Notes: generated from the letters alone by a model not told the origin. 64,000 nucleotides of DNA from Trebonia sp963773105 (GCA_963773105.1 CAVZAA010000003.1:992001-1056000), one strand, 5' to 3'; numbered from the stretch's first letter, positions 32,898-42,665 are shown. Numbers and translations: made by a program.

Positions 32898-34868
32898 TCA
32901 GCAATGCACGATCAGGTTGTCCGGCCCGGGCGGCGCGGTCAGGCTGTCCGGATGCACGCCCAGCTCGGCGTTGATCTGATCCTGGGTCTTATTGTTCAGC
33001 GCTGCGTACAGCGGCTTCCACTGGGTGAGCAGGTTCCCCTGGAAGGTGCGGACGTTGTAGTCGAAGGTCGGGTCCAATTGCCCGGGCAGGAAGAAGTAGT
33101 TCCCGTAGTCCAGGGTGTCCCGCTTGTTGCTCGGGTAGTGCAGATCGAGCCAGTTCAGCGCCTGGCCGCGGACGGCGAAGCTGGTGAAGTAGCCGGCCTG
33201 GTTGGACAGCAGCACGAAGTTGGCCACGTTCTGGGCGGGGTCGTACCACTCGAGCTTGTTCTCCCACTCGTACGGCTGCATGCAGGACGGGCTGACCGCC
33301 CGGATGGTGATCGCGCCGCCGGTGTCGACCGTGATCACCGACGCGTCCCAGTAGCCGCCGAGACCGTAGCTGAGGTTGTTGGCCTCCAGGAACTGCTCCA
33401 GCCCGGTGAGCGGGTTGGCCGCGGCGGGGGTGTCCGCCTGCCGGAACAGGCCGAAGCTGTACCAGCCGAACAGCGCGACCAGCGGGATCACGATCAGCCG
33501 CAGCTGCAGCGGCCTGCTCATCCGCGGCAGCCGGACCCGGACCAGGGGACCGAACGCGAGGATCCGGTCGCCCAGCATCCTGGCCGCCAGCACCGCGCCG
33601 AACGGCAGCACCGGCGCGATCTCGCGCACGTTGAGCGCCGAGTGGTCGGCCAGCGTGGACGGGATGTAGGCGACCAGGTTGAGCACGATCCCGGCCAGCA
33701 GCAGCTGGCTGACGAAGTCGGCGTCGCGGCGGAAGAACCGGCGGGCGATCGCGCAGCAGCCCCAGAGGGCGAGGAGCACGCAGAGCAGGCGGGTAATGGC
33801 GATCGCCTGATCGAACCCGGACAGGGGCGGCGCGAGGACGAACTGCCCGGGCGATTTGTAATTGATCGCGTTGCCGGGGACGAAGTACGCGCCGAACATC
33901 TCCAGCAGGCCGTGCACCACGACCCGGGCCTGCATGAACCATCGGCCGGCCCCGGCGTCGAGCTGGTACGGAACGGCCTGCTGGTTGTAGCCGCCGGCGT
34001 TCTTGAGTAGTGACCCGCCCCACCAGACGACGACATAGCCGATTCCGGCGGCGGCGGCCAGCGACAGCTCGAGCCAGCGGGCGGCCAGCCCCTGGCGGAG
34101 CCCGCGCAGCCCGCCGCCCTTCCGCGCGCCGGCCACGCAGCCGGTGATCACCCGCGCGAGGCAGACGACGAGCATCGGGTAGATCGCGACGACCAGCACC
34201 AGCGGGTCGGCCATCAGCGCCCAGCCGAGCAGGATGGCGATGATCAGCGGGATGTACCAGCGCTGCCGCAGGGTCGGGACGATCCCGGCCCGGGTGGTCA
34301 GCCCGAACCGGTCGAGGACCAGCCAGGTGAGCATCACCGCGGCCGAGGTGCCGATGTGGCCGACCGAGAAGACGAGGACGAAGACGCCGATGCCGGGCTG
34401 CGGCGCGAGCATGATGGCGAGGACCAGGGCCATCCGCGTGATCGCCTGCGCGCCCCGGGCCCTGCCCTTGGCCAGCAGCATGGCGACCGCGATGACGACC
34501 GTGTAGGTGACCGCCGCCGCGATGTGGGCCGTGTTCAGGTGCAGCCCGAACATCCAGACCAGAAGCGTGATCTCTGGCAGCTCGGTGGTGATGAACGGCA
34601 CGTCGGAGGTGTTCCAACCCGTCAAGTACACGTTGCCGTGCAGCATGTCGTTGGCCATCAGCAGGATGTTGGCCTCGTCGGAGTTCTCCATGTAGGTCTT
34701 CGACAGGTGCAGGTAGGCGTCGAAGAGCACCACTATGACCAGCAGGAAGACGGATGCTCCCGCCCACCACCGGGCCCGGTTCGCACCCGGGCGCGCAGAA
34801 GTTACGGACGCCGTGTCATCCTTGACACCGCCCGCCAGCTGGTCCGCTCCCGGCGCCGGACTCGGCAT
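32898..34868 (-). CDS. Large polytopic membrane protein, GT-C-like, paralogue C
   Basis: 656 residues from ATG 34868. About 11 helices and a C-terminal extracytoplasmic domain. Family features shared with the 24510 and 26681 proteins: NSDEANILLMANDMLHGNVY in the first loop, LPFGAVLAARMLGDR before the last helices, and NNLSYGLGGYWDASVITVDT in the C-terminal domain. It is the most divergent of the three. It lies between the FKBP gene and the divergent membrane-protein gene at 35081, again interrupting the paf neighbourhood. Glycosyltransferase activity is inferred from topology only. Confidence 0.72.
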   Translation of the reverse strand: MPSPAPGADQLAGGVKDDTASVTSARPGANRARWWAGASVFLLVIVVLFDAYLHLSKTYMENSDEANILLMANDMLHGNVYLTGWNTSDVPFITTELPEITLLVWMFGLHLNTAHIAAAVTYTVVIAVAMLLAKGRARGAQAITRMALVLAIMLAPQPGIGVFVLVFSVGHIGTSAAVMLTWLVLDRFGLTTRAGIVPTLRQRWYIPLIIAILLGWALMADPLVLVVAIYPMLVVCLARVITGCVAGARKGGGLRGLRQGLAARWLELSLAAAAGIGYVVVWWGGSLLKNAGGYNQQAVPYQLDAGAGRWFMQARVVVHGLLEMFGAYFVPGNAINYKSPGQFVLAPPLSGFDQAIAITRLLCVLLALWGCCAIARRFFRRDADFVSQLLLAGIVLNLVAYIPSTLADHSALNVREIAPVLPFGAVLAARMLGDRILAFGPLVRVRLPRMSRPLQLRLIVIPLVALFGWYSFGLFRQADTPAAANPLTGLEQFLEANNLSYGLGGYWDASVITVDTGGAITIRAVSPSCMQPYEWENKLEWYDPAQNVANFVLLSNQAGYFTSFAVRGQALNWLDLHYPSNKRDTLDYGNYFFLPGQLDPTFDYNVRTFQGNLLTQWKPLYAALNNKTQDQINAELGVHPDSLTAPPGPDNLIVHC

Positions 34869-35080
34869 TACAGCCGGCCGCCGTTGCTGAGCGTCAGCGT
34901 CATCATCTTCGGCATATAGCTTTTACACTCTTACTCGATCAGTCCCGCACGGGACGCAACCCGGGCCTAACGTGTCACAGAGTAGCCTGAACCGGTGCTC
35001 TGGTAGGCTGCGGCGCAGTCTTTGGTGTCCGTCCTACTACCTCAGGGCGGCCGTTTTACCCCACAGGACGGACGAACACG

Positions 35081-36433
35081 GTGCAGGTCACTTCAACAAC
35101 GGATCCCGCCGCTTCGGATCGTTCCGCGGGCGCGGGTCCTCTGCTGGCGCGACTGAACAACCCTATAACGGTCGGTTTGATCGGGTTTATCGGATGGCTA
35201 ATTTACGTCATCCTGCGCTGGCAGGTGTGGGCCAAGGGCCACATCTCGATGTTCATCATGTCCGGGTCGAACAACAGGTACAGCCACCCGGCCCAGATGT
35301 TCCCGAAGATCAGCCACGTGTCGAGCACCGGGTACGACGGGCAGTTCTACTACCGGTTCGCGTTCAACCCGTTCAACTGGAACCGCACCGCTTACGGCAT
35401 CACCGTCGACCACAACTACCGGTACACCCGGATCGGGTACTCGCTGGTCGCTTACATCATCTCGCTCGGCGGCCACGGGCGGCTGCTGCCCACCGTGCTG
35501 GTCGTGGTCAACCTCGTCTGCGTCGGCGCCATGGCCTACCTGGGCGCGAAGTTCGCCCGCGAGTCCGGGCGGCACGCGCTGTGGGGCCTGCTGTTCGTCG
35601 CCTACTTCGGCCTGACGATCAGCGTCGGCCGGGACACCTCGGAGCCCCTGGCGGACGCCCTCATGCTCAGCGGGCTCCTCGCCTACCGGCACTCCCGCTA
35701 CGTGCTGGCGGCGCTGCTGGTGGCGTACGCCGTCTTCACCAACGAGCCGATCCTGGTGCTGGCGGTCGCGATCGCGCTTGTGCGGCTGTACCAGTTCTGG
35801 CTGAAGCGGGCCAAGCCGGGCCTGGCCGACCTGATCTGGGTACTCCCCGGCGCCGTGTACGTGCTGCTTCAGATCGCCGAGAAGCTCGTGGTGAAGGGCA
35901 AGGCCAGCGGCGCGGCCGACGCCACCGCCAACCTCACGCTGCCGTTCAAGGCCCTGGTCCCCGGCGTCTACCGGGACATCAAGTACAGCATCGACAGCTG
36001 GACGCACCCGAACTTCTTTGACGGCTACGACTACAACCTGATCATCTTCATCGCGCTGCTGGTGATCATCGTGGCGGCCTTCGCCGTTATCCGGTCGTCC
36101 GCCGCGCCGCTGCACGAGAAGGCCGCCTTCGTCGGCTTCGTGCTGGTGGAGATGGTGCTCGCGTCCGGCCAGTTCTGGGACGCCACGTTCGGCGACGGCC
36201 GGACCTTCATCGACGTGTTCCTGCTGGCCGTCATCCTGCTGCTCGCCACTCCGGCCAGCGCCGTCACTCCGGCCGGGGCGGCCGCCAACGCCGCCCGCTC
36301 CGCGCACGCGTCGCTCATGGACCGGGTCTTCGCGGCCGACCGGACTCTGTCGAACAAGCGCCTCGCCTGGGTGTCCGCGCCCACGATCGTGGTTCTGATC
36401 TTCCTCCTGCGCCGTCACATCCTGCACCAGTAG
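35081..36433 (+). CDS. Polytopic membrane protein, GT-C-like
   Basis: 450 residues from GTG 35081. About nine hydrophobic segments; the first extracytoplasmic loop has TGYDGQFYYRFAFNPFNW, with the Asp-Gly-Gln-(F/Y)-Tyr-Tyr pattern seen in bacterial membrane proteins annotated as AZOBR-type or glycosyltransferase-like. A short loop YRYTRIGYSLVAYIISLGGH follows. It is not similar to paralogues A-C. Divergent from paralogue C, with a 212-bp shared region. Role in the envelope glycan pathway is inferred from context. Confidence 0.7.
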   Translation: MQVTSTTDPAASDRSAGAGPLLARLNNPITVGLIGFIGWLIYVILRWQVWAKGHISMFIMSGSNNRYSHPAQMFPKISHVSSTGYDGQFYYRFAFNPFNWNRTAYGITVDHNYRYTRIGYSLVAYIISLGGHGRLLPTVLVVVNLVCVGAMAYLGAKFARESGRHALWGLLFVAYFGLTISVGRDTSEPLADALMLSGLLAYRHSRYVLAALLVAYAVFTNEPILVLAVAIALVRLYQFWLKRAKPGLADLIWVLPGAVYVLLQIAEKLVVKGKASGAADATANLTLPFKALVPGVYRDIKYSIDSWTHPNFFDGYDYNLIIFIALLVIIVAAFAVIRSSAAPLHEKAAFVGFVLVEMVLASGQFWDATFGDGRTFIDVFLLAVILLLATPASAVTPAGAAANAARSAHASLMDRVFAADRTLSNKRLAWVSAPTIVVLIFLLRRHILHQ

Positions 36434-36790
36434 CGGCGCCGCCCCGAGCCTGTCAGCTACGCCATCGACAGGATCCTCGACCTGTCACCTACGCCATCGA
36501 CCGCGCCTATCAGTGTCGCTGGCGTAGCCGACAGGGCCCGTTTGGTGTCGCTGGCGTAGCCGACAGGGTAGGCGACAGCTCGTGGGAGGGCCGCCGGACC
36601 GATTGGGTGGGCGGCGGCGAATGAGGGGGTTGGGGGCGTGGCGCCCACGGGGAAGGTGAAGCGGAGGCCGCGAGTGGTGCGCCACCGCGCGTTCGGCCCC
36701 GATCGGGTTCAATCGGGGGACGACAGCGCGGGAAGCACTACCGCGGCACCCCGCGACCCCAGCACCGCTCTGGTCAGGAGGTCAGGCCGC
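36434..36790. other. Convergent intergenic region with repeats
   Basis: 357 bp between the convergent stops of the 35081 gene and pafA. The left part holds four copies of a repeat (separate entry). The right part, 36570-36790, is G-rich without an open frame that looks coding. Confidence 0.6.
36449..36567. repeat. Four-copy repeat, two direct and two inverted
   Basis: The unit CCTGTC-N2-CTACGCCA-N-CGAC occurs at 36449-36469 and 36481-36501 on the plus strand and at 36513-36535 and 36545-36567 in inverted orientation. Pairing of a direct with an inverted copy gives stems of about 18-20 bp. In the convergent position it could act as a bidirectional terminator; there is no T-tract. Confidence 0.75.
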
Positions 36791-38149
36791 TTACATGCCG
36801 GCGATCAGCTTCTCGACGCGCTCGTCGACCGAGCGGAAGGGGTCCTTGCACAGCACCGTGCGCTGGGCCTGGTCGTTGAGCTTGAGGTGGACCCAGTCGA
36901 CGGTGAAGTCGCGGCGCTTCTCCTGGGCGCGGCGGATGAACTCGCCCCGCAGCTTGGCCCTGGTTGTCTGCGGTGGGATCGACTTGGCCTCGAAGATCTT
37001 CAGGTCGCTGGTCACCCGATCGACCGCGCCGTTCCGCTGCAGCAGGTAGTACAGGCCGCGGCCGCGGTGCACGTCGTGGTAGGCGAGGTCGAGCTGGGCG
37101 ATGCGCGGCGCCGACAGCGGCAGGTCGTGCTTGGCCCGGTAGCGCTCGATGAGCTGGTACTTGGTCACCCAGTCGATCTCGCGGGCGATCTTGTCCAGGT
37201 TGCCGTCCTCGATCGCGGTGAGCGCCCGCTCCCACATCTCGATGACGCGCAGGGTGATCGGGTCGATCCCGTTCTTCTCGGTGAAGTCCTTGGCGCGGGA
37301 CAGGTACTCCCACTGGATCTCCAGGGCCGACATCTCGCGGCCGTTGGCCAGCCGGACCTTGCTGCGCCCGGTCATGTCGTGGCTGACCTCGCGGATCGCG
37401 CGGATCGGGTTGTCCAGGGTCATGTCGCGGAGCACGACGCCGGCCTCGACCATGCGCAGCACCAGGTCGGTCGAGCCGACCTTGAGCAGCATCGTCGTCT
37501 CGGACATGTTGGAGTCTCCGACGATGACGTGCAGGCGGCGGAAGCGCTCGGCGTCCGCGTGCGGCTCGTCGCGGGTGTTGATGATCGGCCGCGACCTGGT
37601 GGTGGCGCTGGAGACGCCCTCCCAGATGTGCTCGGCGCGCTGGCTGACGCAGTAGACCGCGCCGCGCGGGGTCTGCAGCACCTTGCCTGCGCCGCAGATG
37701 ATCTGCCTGGTGACCAGGAACGGGATCAGGATGTCGGCTAGCCTGCCGAACTCCCCGTGCCTGCCGACCAGGTAGTTCTCGTGGCAGCCGTAGGAGTTGC
37801 CGGCCGAGTCGGTGTTGTTCTTGAACAGATAGATGTCGCCCGCGATGCCCTCCTCGCGCAGGCGGCGGTCGGCGTCGACCAGCAGCCCCTCGAGGATCCG
37901 TTCGCCGGCCTTGTCGTGCGCGACCAGGTCTACAACGTTGTCGCACTCGGGGGTGGCGTACTCGGGGTGGCTGCCCACGTCCAGGTACAGGCGCGCGCCG
38001 TTGCGCAGGAAGACATTGCTGCTTCGGCCCCAGGAGACCACGCGGCGGAAGAGGTAGCGGGCCACCTCGTCCGGTGACAGCCGCCGCTGTCCCCGGAAGG
38101 TGCACGTAACGCCGTACTCGTTCTCGAGCCCGAATATTCGCCTGTCCAC
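36791..38149 (-). CDS. pafA: Pup--protein ligase PafA
   Basis: 452 residues from GTG 38149. Attaches the prokaryotic ubiquitin-like protein Pup through its C-terminal glutamate to substrate lysines, marking them for the proteasome. Conserved features: RRIFGLENEYGV at the N-terminus (Mg-ATP ligands), RLYLDVGSHPEYATPE with the catalytic Asp, NNTDSAGNSYGCHENYLV, and the C-terminal domain ending VHLKLNDQAQRTVL. In relatives it lies beside pafB-pafC; here FKBP, two GT-C-like genes and DUF3866 lie between. It has its own -10 (TAGCCT) and a leaderless start, although only 15 bp follow the upstream gene. Confidence 0.96.
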   Translation of the reverse strand: MDRRIFGLENEYGVTCTFRGQRRLSPDEVARYLFRRVVSWGRSSNVFLRNGARLYLDVGSHPEYATPECDNVVDLVAHDKAGERILEGLLVDADRRLREEGIAGDIYLFKNNTDSAGNSYGCHENYLVGRHGEFGRLADILIPFLVTRQIICGAGKVLQTPRGAVYCVSQRAEHIWEGVSSATTRSRPIINTRDEPHADAERFRRLHVIVGDSNMSETTMLLKVGSTDLVLRMVEAGVVLRDMTLDNPIRAIREVSHDMTGRSKVRLANGREMSALEIQWEYLSRAKDFTEKNGIDPITLRVIEMWERALTAIEDGNLDKIAREIDWVTKYQLIERYRAKHDLPLSAPRIAQLDLAYHDVHRGRGLYYLLQRNGAVDRVTSDLKIFEAKSIPPQTTRAKLRGEFIRRAQEKRRDFTVDWVHLKLNDQAQRTVLCKDPFRSVDERVEKLIAGM

Positions 38150-38161
38150 GTCCCTAGGCTA
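38150..38161 (-). promoter_or_regulatory. -10 hexamer for leaderless pafA message
   Basis: TAGCCT (38161 to 38156) then AGGGAC then GTG at 38149. pafA can therefore be transcribed independently of the membrane-protein gene 15 bp upstream. Confidence 0.55.
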
Positions 38162-38164
38162 CGT

Positions 38165-39832
38165 TCACTTGACCCCTGCGGTCACTATCCCGCGCCGAAG
38201 CCGGAAGACGACGGTAATACCAGGCGGCACCGGACCGGGCTGGTAGACGTAGAACGGCTCGCCGTCGCGGAGCTCGGCGGGGCTGCAGATGAACTGCTGC
38301 GTTACCATGAACGCCCAGCTAGGGTCGGCAACGCAGGCCGTCACGCCGGTCCGCTCGGCCTGCACCAGGAGGCCGGTGACGGCCGGCCAGGCGCCGTTGC
38401 CGAACCTGAGCACCAAGGGCCGGCCGCCGGCCTTCTCGGCCAGAAAGGCCGTGCCGGCGCCCAGCGTGGGATCGGTCACCCGGCCGCTCGAGCCCGGCGC
38501 CGCCAGCGGGTCGATGTGGAGCAGGTCGAACCGGGTGAGCGGGGCGACGGCGAACGCCGCTGCGGCGGCGACGGCAGCGGCGGCGGCGGCGACGGCTGCC
38601 ATCCGGCCGGGCAGCAGCTCGACCGCGGCCAGGGCGATCACCAGCACCGCCAGCAGCGGCGCCGACCAGTAGAAGTAGCCGACGTAGTAGAAGTCGGTCA
38701 GAGAGCCGATCCCGACTGCGGCGTACGCGATGAAAAGCGCGGTCGAGAGGGCGTCGACCGCCAGCAGCGCCCCGCAGAACCGCCGCAGCGGGCCGCTGCG
38801 GAGCCGCCACGTGAGCAGGGCGGCGACGACTACCAGGACGACCGGCACCGCCCAGGCGTTCGCGTGCGGCCACCAGAACCACAGCACATAGGCCACCAGC
38901 TGCGCCGCGGTGTGCCCGCCGGACTTAGCCGATGAGGAGTAGGCGAGGTACTTGCCGAAGTTGCCCGGCCAGTGCAGGGCCAGCTCGATGACGATCGGCA
39001 GCGCGAAGACCGCGCTGATGGCCGCCACCGGAATCCAGACACGGGGGGCCGGGGGTGAAAACAGGGTCCGTTCGATACCGGATGCTTTGGCTTTGGTCTT
39101 TTCTCGCCAGCGCGGCCACAGCACCGCCGCCACCGCCGCGACGGCCAGCACCGGCACGAAGAGCAGGAAGGTGGCGTAGCCGTGGATCAGGAACCAGCCG
39201 GTGAGCGCGGCCAGCCAGCAGTCCTGGATGCGCCCGGCCGCCACCGAGGCGATCGCCACCACGAAGGCGAAGTAGGCCGGCACGAACACGTACGGCATCC
39301 AGTCCGAGCTGAGCATCGGCGGGTACAGCGCGGCGAACAGGGCGACCACGGCGAGGGTGGCGGCGGCGCCGCGGAGCGACCTGGTCCAGCCGTAGCCGAC
39401 CGCCACCACCGACGCGGCCAACAGCGCGTTCAGCGTGTACAGCCCGATCAGCTGCCCGTTCCACGGCGTCGGCACCAGGTGCAGCGCGTCGTAGAAGACC
39501 GACTCGCCCCAGGCCTGCACGTACAGGAACGCGGGTCCTGGCTCGTTGAAGTGCTCCCGCGAGTAGTGCCCGACCAGCAGCGTGAACCGCCGGGCCTGCT
39601 CGATCAGGATCGAGTTGGCCCCCATGTCGGCGTCCTCGTACTCCGGGGTGCTGAACAGGAACGCGTTCCTGACCAGGAGCACGACCAGCACCAGCGCGAA
39701 CGGCGCGGCCCAGGCGATGGCGGTGCCCGGAAGCGGGGGCCGCCGCGGCCGCGGCAGGCTCGGCCGCGGTGGCCGGCCAGCGGTCCGCTGAGGGGAATCG
39801 GTGTTATTTTGATCACGGTTAGTGATCGACAT
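38165..39832 (-). CDS. GT-C-like polytopic membrane protein, pair 2 copy A
   Basis: 555 residues from ATG 39832, 6 nt after TAGGGT. About 11 helices. The first extracytoplasmic loop EYEDADMGANSILIEQARRF and GPAFLYVQAWGESVFYDALH are shared with the neighbour at 39871. The C-terminal part reads SWAFMVTQQFICSPAELRDG. A variable loop (GIERTLFSP) is encoded by a copy of the dispersed repeat. Probable membrane glycosyltransferase; a separate duplication from paralogues A-C. Confidence 0.75.
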   Translation of the reverse strand: MSITNRDQNNTDSPQRTAGRPPRPSLPRPRRPPLPGTAIAWAAPFALVLVVLLVRNAFLFSTPEYEDADMGANSILIEQARRFTLLVGHYSREHFNEPGPAFLYVQAWGESVFYDALHLVPTPWNGQLIGLYTLNALLAASVVAVGYGWTRSLRGAAATLAVVALFAALYPPMLSSDWMPYVFVPAYFAFVVAIASVAAGRIQDCWLAALTGWFLIHGYATFLLFVPVLAVAAVAAVLWPRWREKTKAKASGIERTLFSPPAPRVWIPVAAISAVFALPIVIELALHWPGNFGKYLAYSSSAKSGGHTAAQLVAYVLWFWWPHANAWAVPVVLVVVAALLTWRLRSGPLRRFCGALLAVDALSTALFIAYAAVGIGSLTDFYYVGYFYWSAPLLAVLVIALAAVELLPGRMAAVAAAAAAVAAAAAFAVAPLTRFDLLHIDPLAAPGSSGRVTDPTLGAGTAFLAEKAGGRPLVLRFGNGAWPAVTGLLVQAERTGVTACVADPSWAFMVTQQFICSPAELRDGEPFYVYQPGPVPPGITVVFRLRRGIVTAGVK

Positions 39833-39870
39833 GCCCCCACCCTAACGCGCTGCGATGGCTAGTACTGGGC

Positions 39871-41571
39871 TTACTTGGGCCAGCCCGCGGTGAGCCGGCC
39901 GTCGTAAACGGTGGCGAGAACCTGGCCGGCCGGATGCGACTGGTCGTCCCACAGGTAGTACTTCGCGCCTTCCTTGACCTGCTGCGGTGTGCAGATGAAC
40001 TGGTCGGTCACCATGAACTCCCACCATGAGCCGTCGATGCACGCGTGCGCCCCGGTCCGGTAGGCCTGCACGAGGATGCCGTTCATGTCCCGCCACGCGT
40101 TGTGGTCCAGCTTGAACACGAGCGTCTTCCCCGGCGACCTGGCTTCCGCCACGGCGACGGCGTGCGGGATGGCCGGGTCGGTGTCGGGCGCGAATGACGC
40201 GATGTAGGGGTTGGTGAACGACGTTGGCGTCCTCGTGAGCGGCCGCGTCGCCAACACCGCGACGGCGGCCACGGCGACGGCGATCGACGCGGCGGTGATG
40301 GCCAGCGCGGTCTGGCGGCTCAGCGCCGCGTGGCGGGGCGCCCGGGCGACCGCCTCCACCAGCCCGACCGCGATCACCAGGACGGTGATCAACGGGGCGG
40401 ACCAGTAGAAGTAGCCGATGTAGTAGCCCTTGTAGCTCAGGTCGTCGACCCCGGTGAACGAGTAGAAGGCGAAGGCGGCGGTGGAGACGAGGTTCATGGC
40501 CAGCAGCGCCAGCCCGAACCGGCGCACCGCCGGCGCGGCGAACCGCCACATGAGGCCGGCCGCGGCCGCGTAGAGCAGCACCGGCACCAGGGCCAAGACC
40601 GCGGTCGAGGGCGCGTTCTGGGTGGGCCACCAGAACCAGAGGACGTAGTGGACCACCTTGGCGAGTGGGTGGCCGCCGGTCTGCGACGACCCGTAGCTGA
40701 AGTACTTGCCGAAGTCGCCCGGCCAGTGCAGGGCGAGGTTGATCAGGATCGGCAGCAGGAAGACGAGGCTGATCACCGCGACCGACAGCCAGACGCCGCG
40801 CTTCCTGGCGAAGAACCCGCTGATGGAGGCGCGGAGCGTCCGCCGGACCGGCCACAGCAGGGCGACCAGGACCGCGCCGATGAACACCGGCACGAAGAAC
40901 AGGTAGGCGGCGTGGCCGTGGACCAGGAACCAGCCCGAGAGCGCCAGGATCCAGGCGTCCTGCGCGCGCCCGGCCGCCACCGACGCGGCCGCGATCACGA
41001 GGATCGTGTAGGTCGGGACGTAGAGGAACGACATCCAGTCGGAGCTGAGGATGGCCGGGTGGAGCACCGCGGCGGCGGCGAAGACGGCCAGTGCGGCCGC
41101 CGCGCCGCGCACCGACCTGGTCCAGCCGTAGACGATGCCGACCGCGAGCGCCACCCAGGCGCTGTTCAGCGCGTACACCGCCAGAATCTGGGCGTTCCAG
41201 GCGGTCGGGGTCCAGTGCAGCAGGTCGTAGAAGAGTTCCTCGCCCCAGCCCTGAACGTAGAAGTAGGCGGGGCCTGGATGGCTGAACCTGAGCCTGGAGT
41301 AATCGCCGATCAGCAGCGTGAAGTGCCTGGCCTCCTCGATCCTGAGCGAGTTGGAGGCCATGTCGCCCTGTTCGTACAGGGGGGTGCCGAACAGGAACCA
41401 GTTCCGCGCGACGAGCACCGCCGCCAGCGCGGCGAAGGGGATGGTCCACACCCACCACGGCCGCCTGGCGGGGCTCGCGTCCTCCGGACGGGAGTCCGCG
41501 TCACCAGGGCGGCCCGTGGCGGGCTGCTGAGGCTCCCGCTGGGGCTGCTGCCGTGAACCACCGATAATCAC
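39871..41571 (-). CDS. GT-C-like polytopic membrane protein, pair 2 copy B
   Basis: 566 residues from GTG 41571, 6 nt after TATCGT, so probably leaderless. It is a tandem duplicate of the protein at 38165: YEQGDMASNSLRIEEARHFT, GPAYFYVQGWGEELFYDLLH, and a C-terminal EFMVTDQFICTPQQVKEG. About 11 helices and an extracytoplasmic C-terminal domain. Its gene lies 66 bp downstream of the epimerase gene, whose sugar product may be used by these transferases (inference). Confidence 0.75.
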   Translation of the reverse strand: MIIGGSRQQPQREPQQPATGRPGDADSRPEDASPARRPWWVWTIPFAALAAVLVARNWFLFGTPLYEQGDMASNSLRIEEARHFTLLIGDYSRLRFSHPGPAYFYVQGWGEELFYDLLHWTPTAWNAQILAVYALNSAWVALAVGIVYGWTRSVRGAAAALAVFAAAAVLHPAILSSDWMSFLYVPTYTILVIAAASVAAGRAQDAWILALSGWFLVHGHAAYLFFVPVFIGAVLVALLWPVRRTLRASISGFFARKRGVWLSVAVISLVFLLPILINLALHWPGDFGKYFSYGSSQTGGHPLAKVVHYVLWFWWPTQNAPSTAVLALVPVLLYAAAAGLMWRFAAPAVRRFGLALLAMNLVSTAAFAFYSFTGVDDLSYKGYYIGYFYWSAPLITVLVIAVGLVEAVARAPRHAALSRQTALAITAASIAVAVAAVAVLATRPLTRTPTSFTNPYIASFAPDTDPAIPHAVAVAEARSPGKTLVFKLDHNAWRDMNGILVQAYRTGAHACIDGSWWEFMVTDQFICTPQQVKEGAKYYLWDDQSHPAGQVLATVYDGRLTAGWPK

Positions 41572-41637
41572 GTGGTCACGATAGTGGCGGACAAGCTCCT
41601 ATGCGACGCTAATGGCGACGCCTGAGACCGATTTGTG

Positions 41638-42663
41638 CTAAAGCGTCCCATTTTCGACGGCCTGGGTGATCCACGGGATCACTTCGTCCAGCATCGTCTC
41701 GAGCGAGGTCGTCGCCTCGAAACCCAGCACCCGCTTGGCCTTGTCCGTCGCCGGGACGCGGCGCTGCACGTCGTACTCGAACGGGTCGTCGCTGACGACC
41801 CGGAGCGGTACGTCCGCGCCCTTGATCTTGCGCCAGATCACCTCGGCCAGCTTGAGCACCGTGGTCGACTCGGCGGTGGAGAGGTTGAAGTCCTCGTTGG
41901 TGGCGTCGGGGTGGTCCATCGCGGTGATGATGCCGCGGGCGAGGTCGCCGCCGTAGGTGTAGTGCCTGATCTGCTCGCCGGTGCCGAGGATGTGCAGCGG
42001 GTCCTGGCCCTTGAGCACCTTCTGAACCAAGTCGGGCACCACGTGGCTCATCGCCAGCTTGACGTTGCCGGAGAGGATCTCCTCGTCGCCCAGCGCCCGG
42101 CTCTCGCCGATGCCCACGCAGTTGAACGGACGCGCGATCGTGAACGGGAGGCGGTGCTGGTCCCAGGCGGCCTTCGCGAAGTACTCGACCGCGAGCTTCT
42201 GGAACCCGTAGGACGACAGCGGCGGCGCGATCTCGCGCTCCGAGCCCTCGGCCGACGGCCATTCGGTCGCGCTCTCGTAGACCATCGAAGACGACATATA
42301 GGTCATCTTCTTCAGCCGGCCGTTCTTGTGCGCGTCAATGGCGGCGTCGCAGGAGGCGGCCATGATCCGCTCGTTGGCCGCAAGCAGGTCGTAGGCGTAG
42401 GTGTGGAAGTACGAGATGCCGCCGATCATCGCCGCGCCGGCGATGAAGTGGTCGCAATCGGACAGCAGCCGCGTCATCAGCTCCACGTCGCGGGCGTCGC
42501 CCTCGACGAAATGGTAGTTCGGGTGGTTGTCATAGGACTTGACCACCTTCCCGTACTTGGAATAGTTGTCGATGCCCACCACGACATCGCCGCGCCCAAG
42601 CAGCTCTTCGACGATGTAGCCGCCGATGAAGCCAGCGGAACCGCTGACCAGAACCTTCTGCAT
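41638..42663 (-). CDS. NAD-dependent epimerase/dehydratase (extended SDR)
   Basis: 341 residues from ATG 42663. N-terminal Rossmann motif GSAGFIGGYIVEEL (GxxGxxG), catalytic Ser in MSSSMVYES and Tyr/Lys in SSYGFQKLAVEY (YxxxK), and ARPFNCVG downstream. The family interconverts or dehydrates NDP-sugars; exact substrate is not resolved. The glycosyltransferase gene ends 2 nt before it, and the nucleotide-sugar dehydrogenase overlaps that gene, so all three are one operon. Together they supply and transfer an activated sugar for envelope glycan synthesis. Confidence 0.9.
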   Translation of the reverse strand: MQKVLVSGSAGFIGGYIVEELLGRGDVVVGIDNYSKYGKVVKSYDNHPNYHFVEGDARDVELMTRLLSDCDHFIAGAAMIGGISYFHTYAYDLLAANERIMAASCDAAIDAHKNGRLKKMTYMSSSMVYESATEWPSAEGSEREIAPPLSSYGFQKLAVEYFAKAAWDQHRLPFTIARPFNCVGIGESRALGDEEILSGNVKLAMSHVVPDLVQKVLKGQDPLHILGTGEQIRHYTYGGDLARGIITAMDHPDATNEDFNLSTAESTTVLKLAEVIWRKIKGADVPLRVVSDDPFEYDVQRRVPATDKAKRVLGFEATTSLETMLDEVIPWITQAVENGTL

Positions 42664-42665
42664 CT

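Noticed and set aside
36570..36790. Possible small gene in the G-rich right half of the pafA downstream region
   Set aside because: Short frames on both strands lack ribosome sites and family resemblance and are expected by chance at this GC content.
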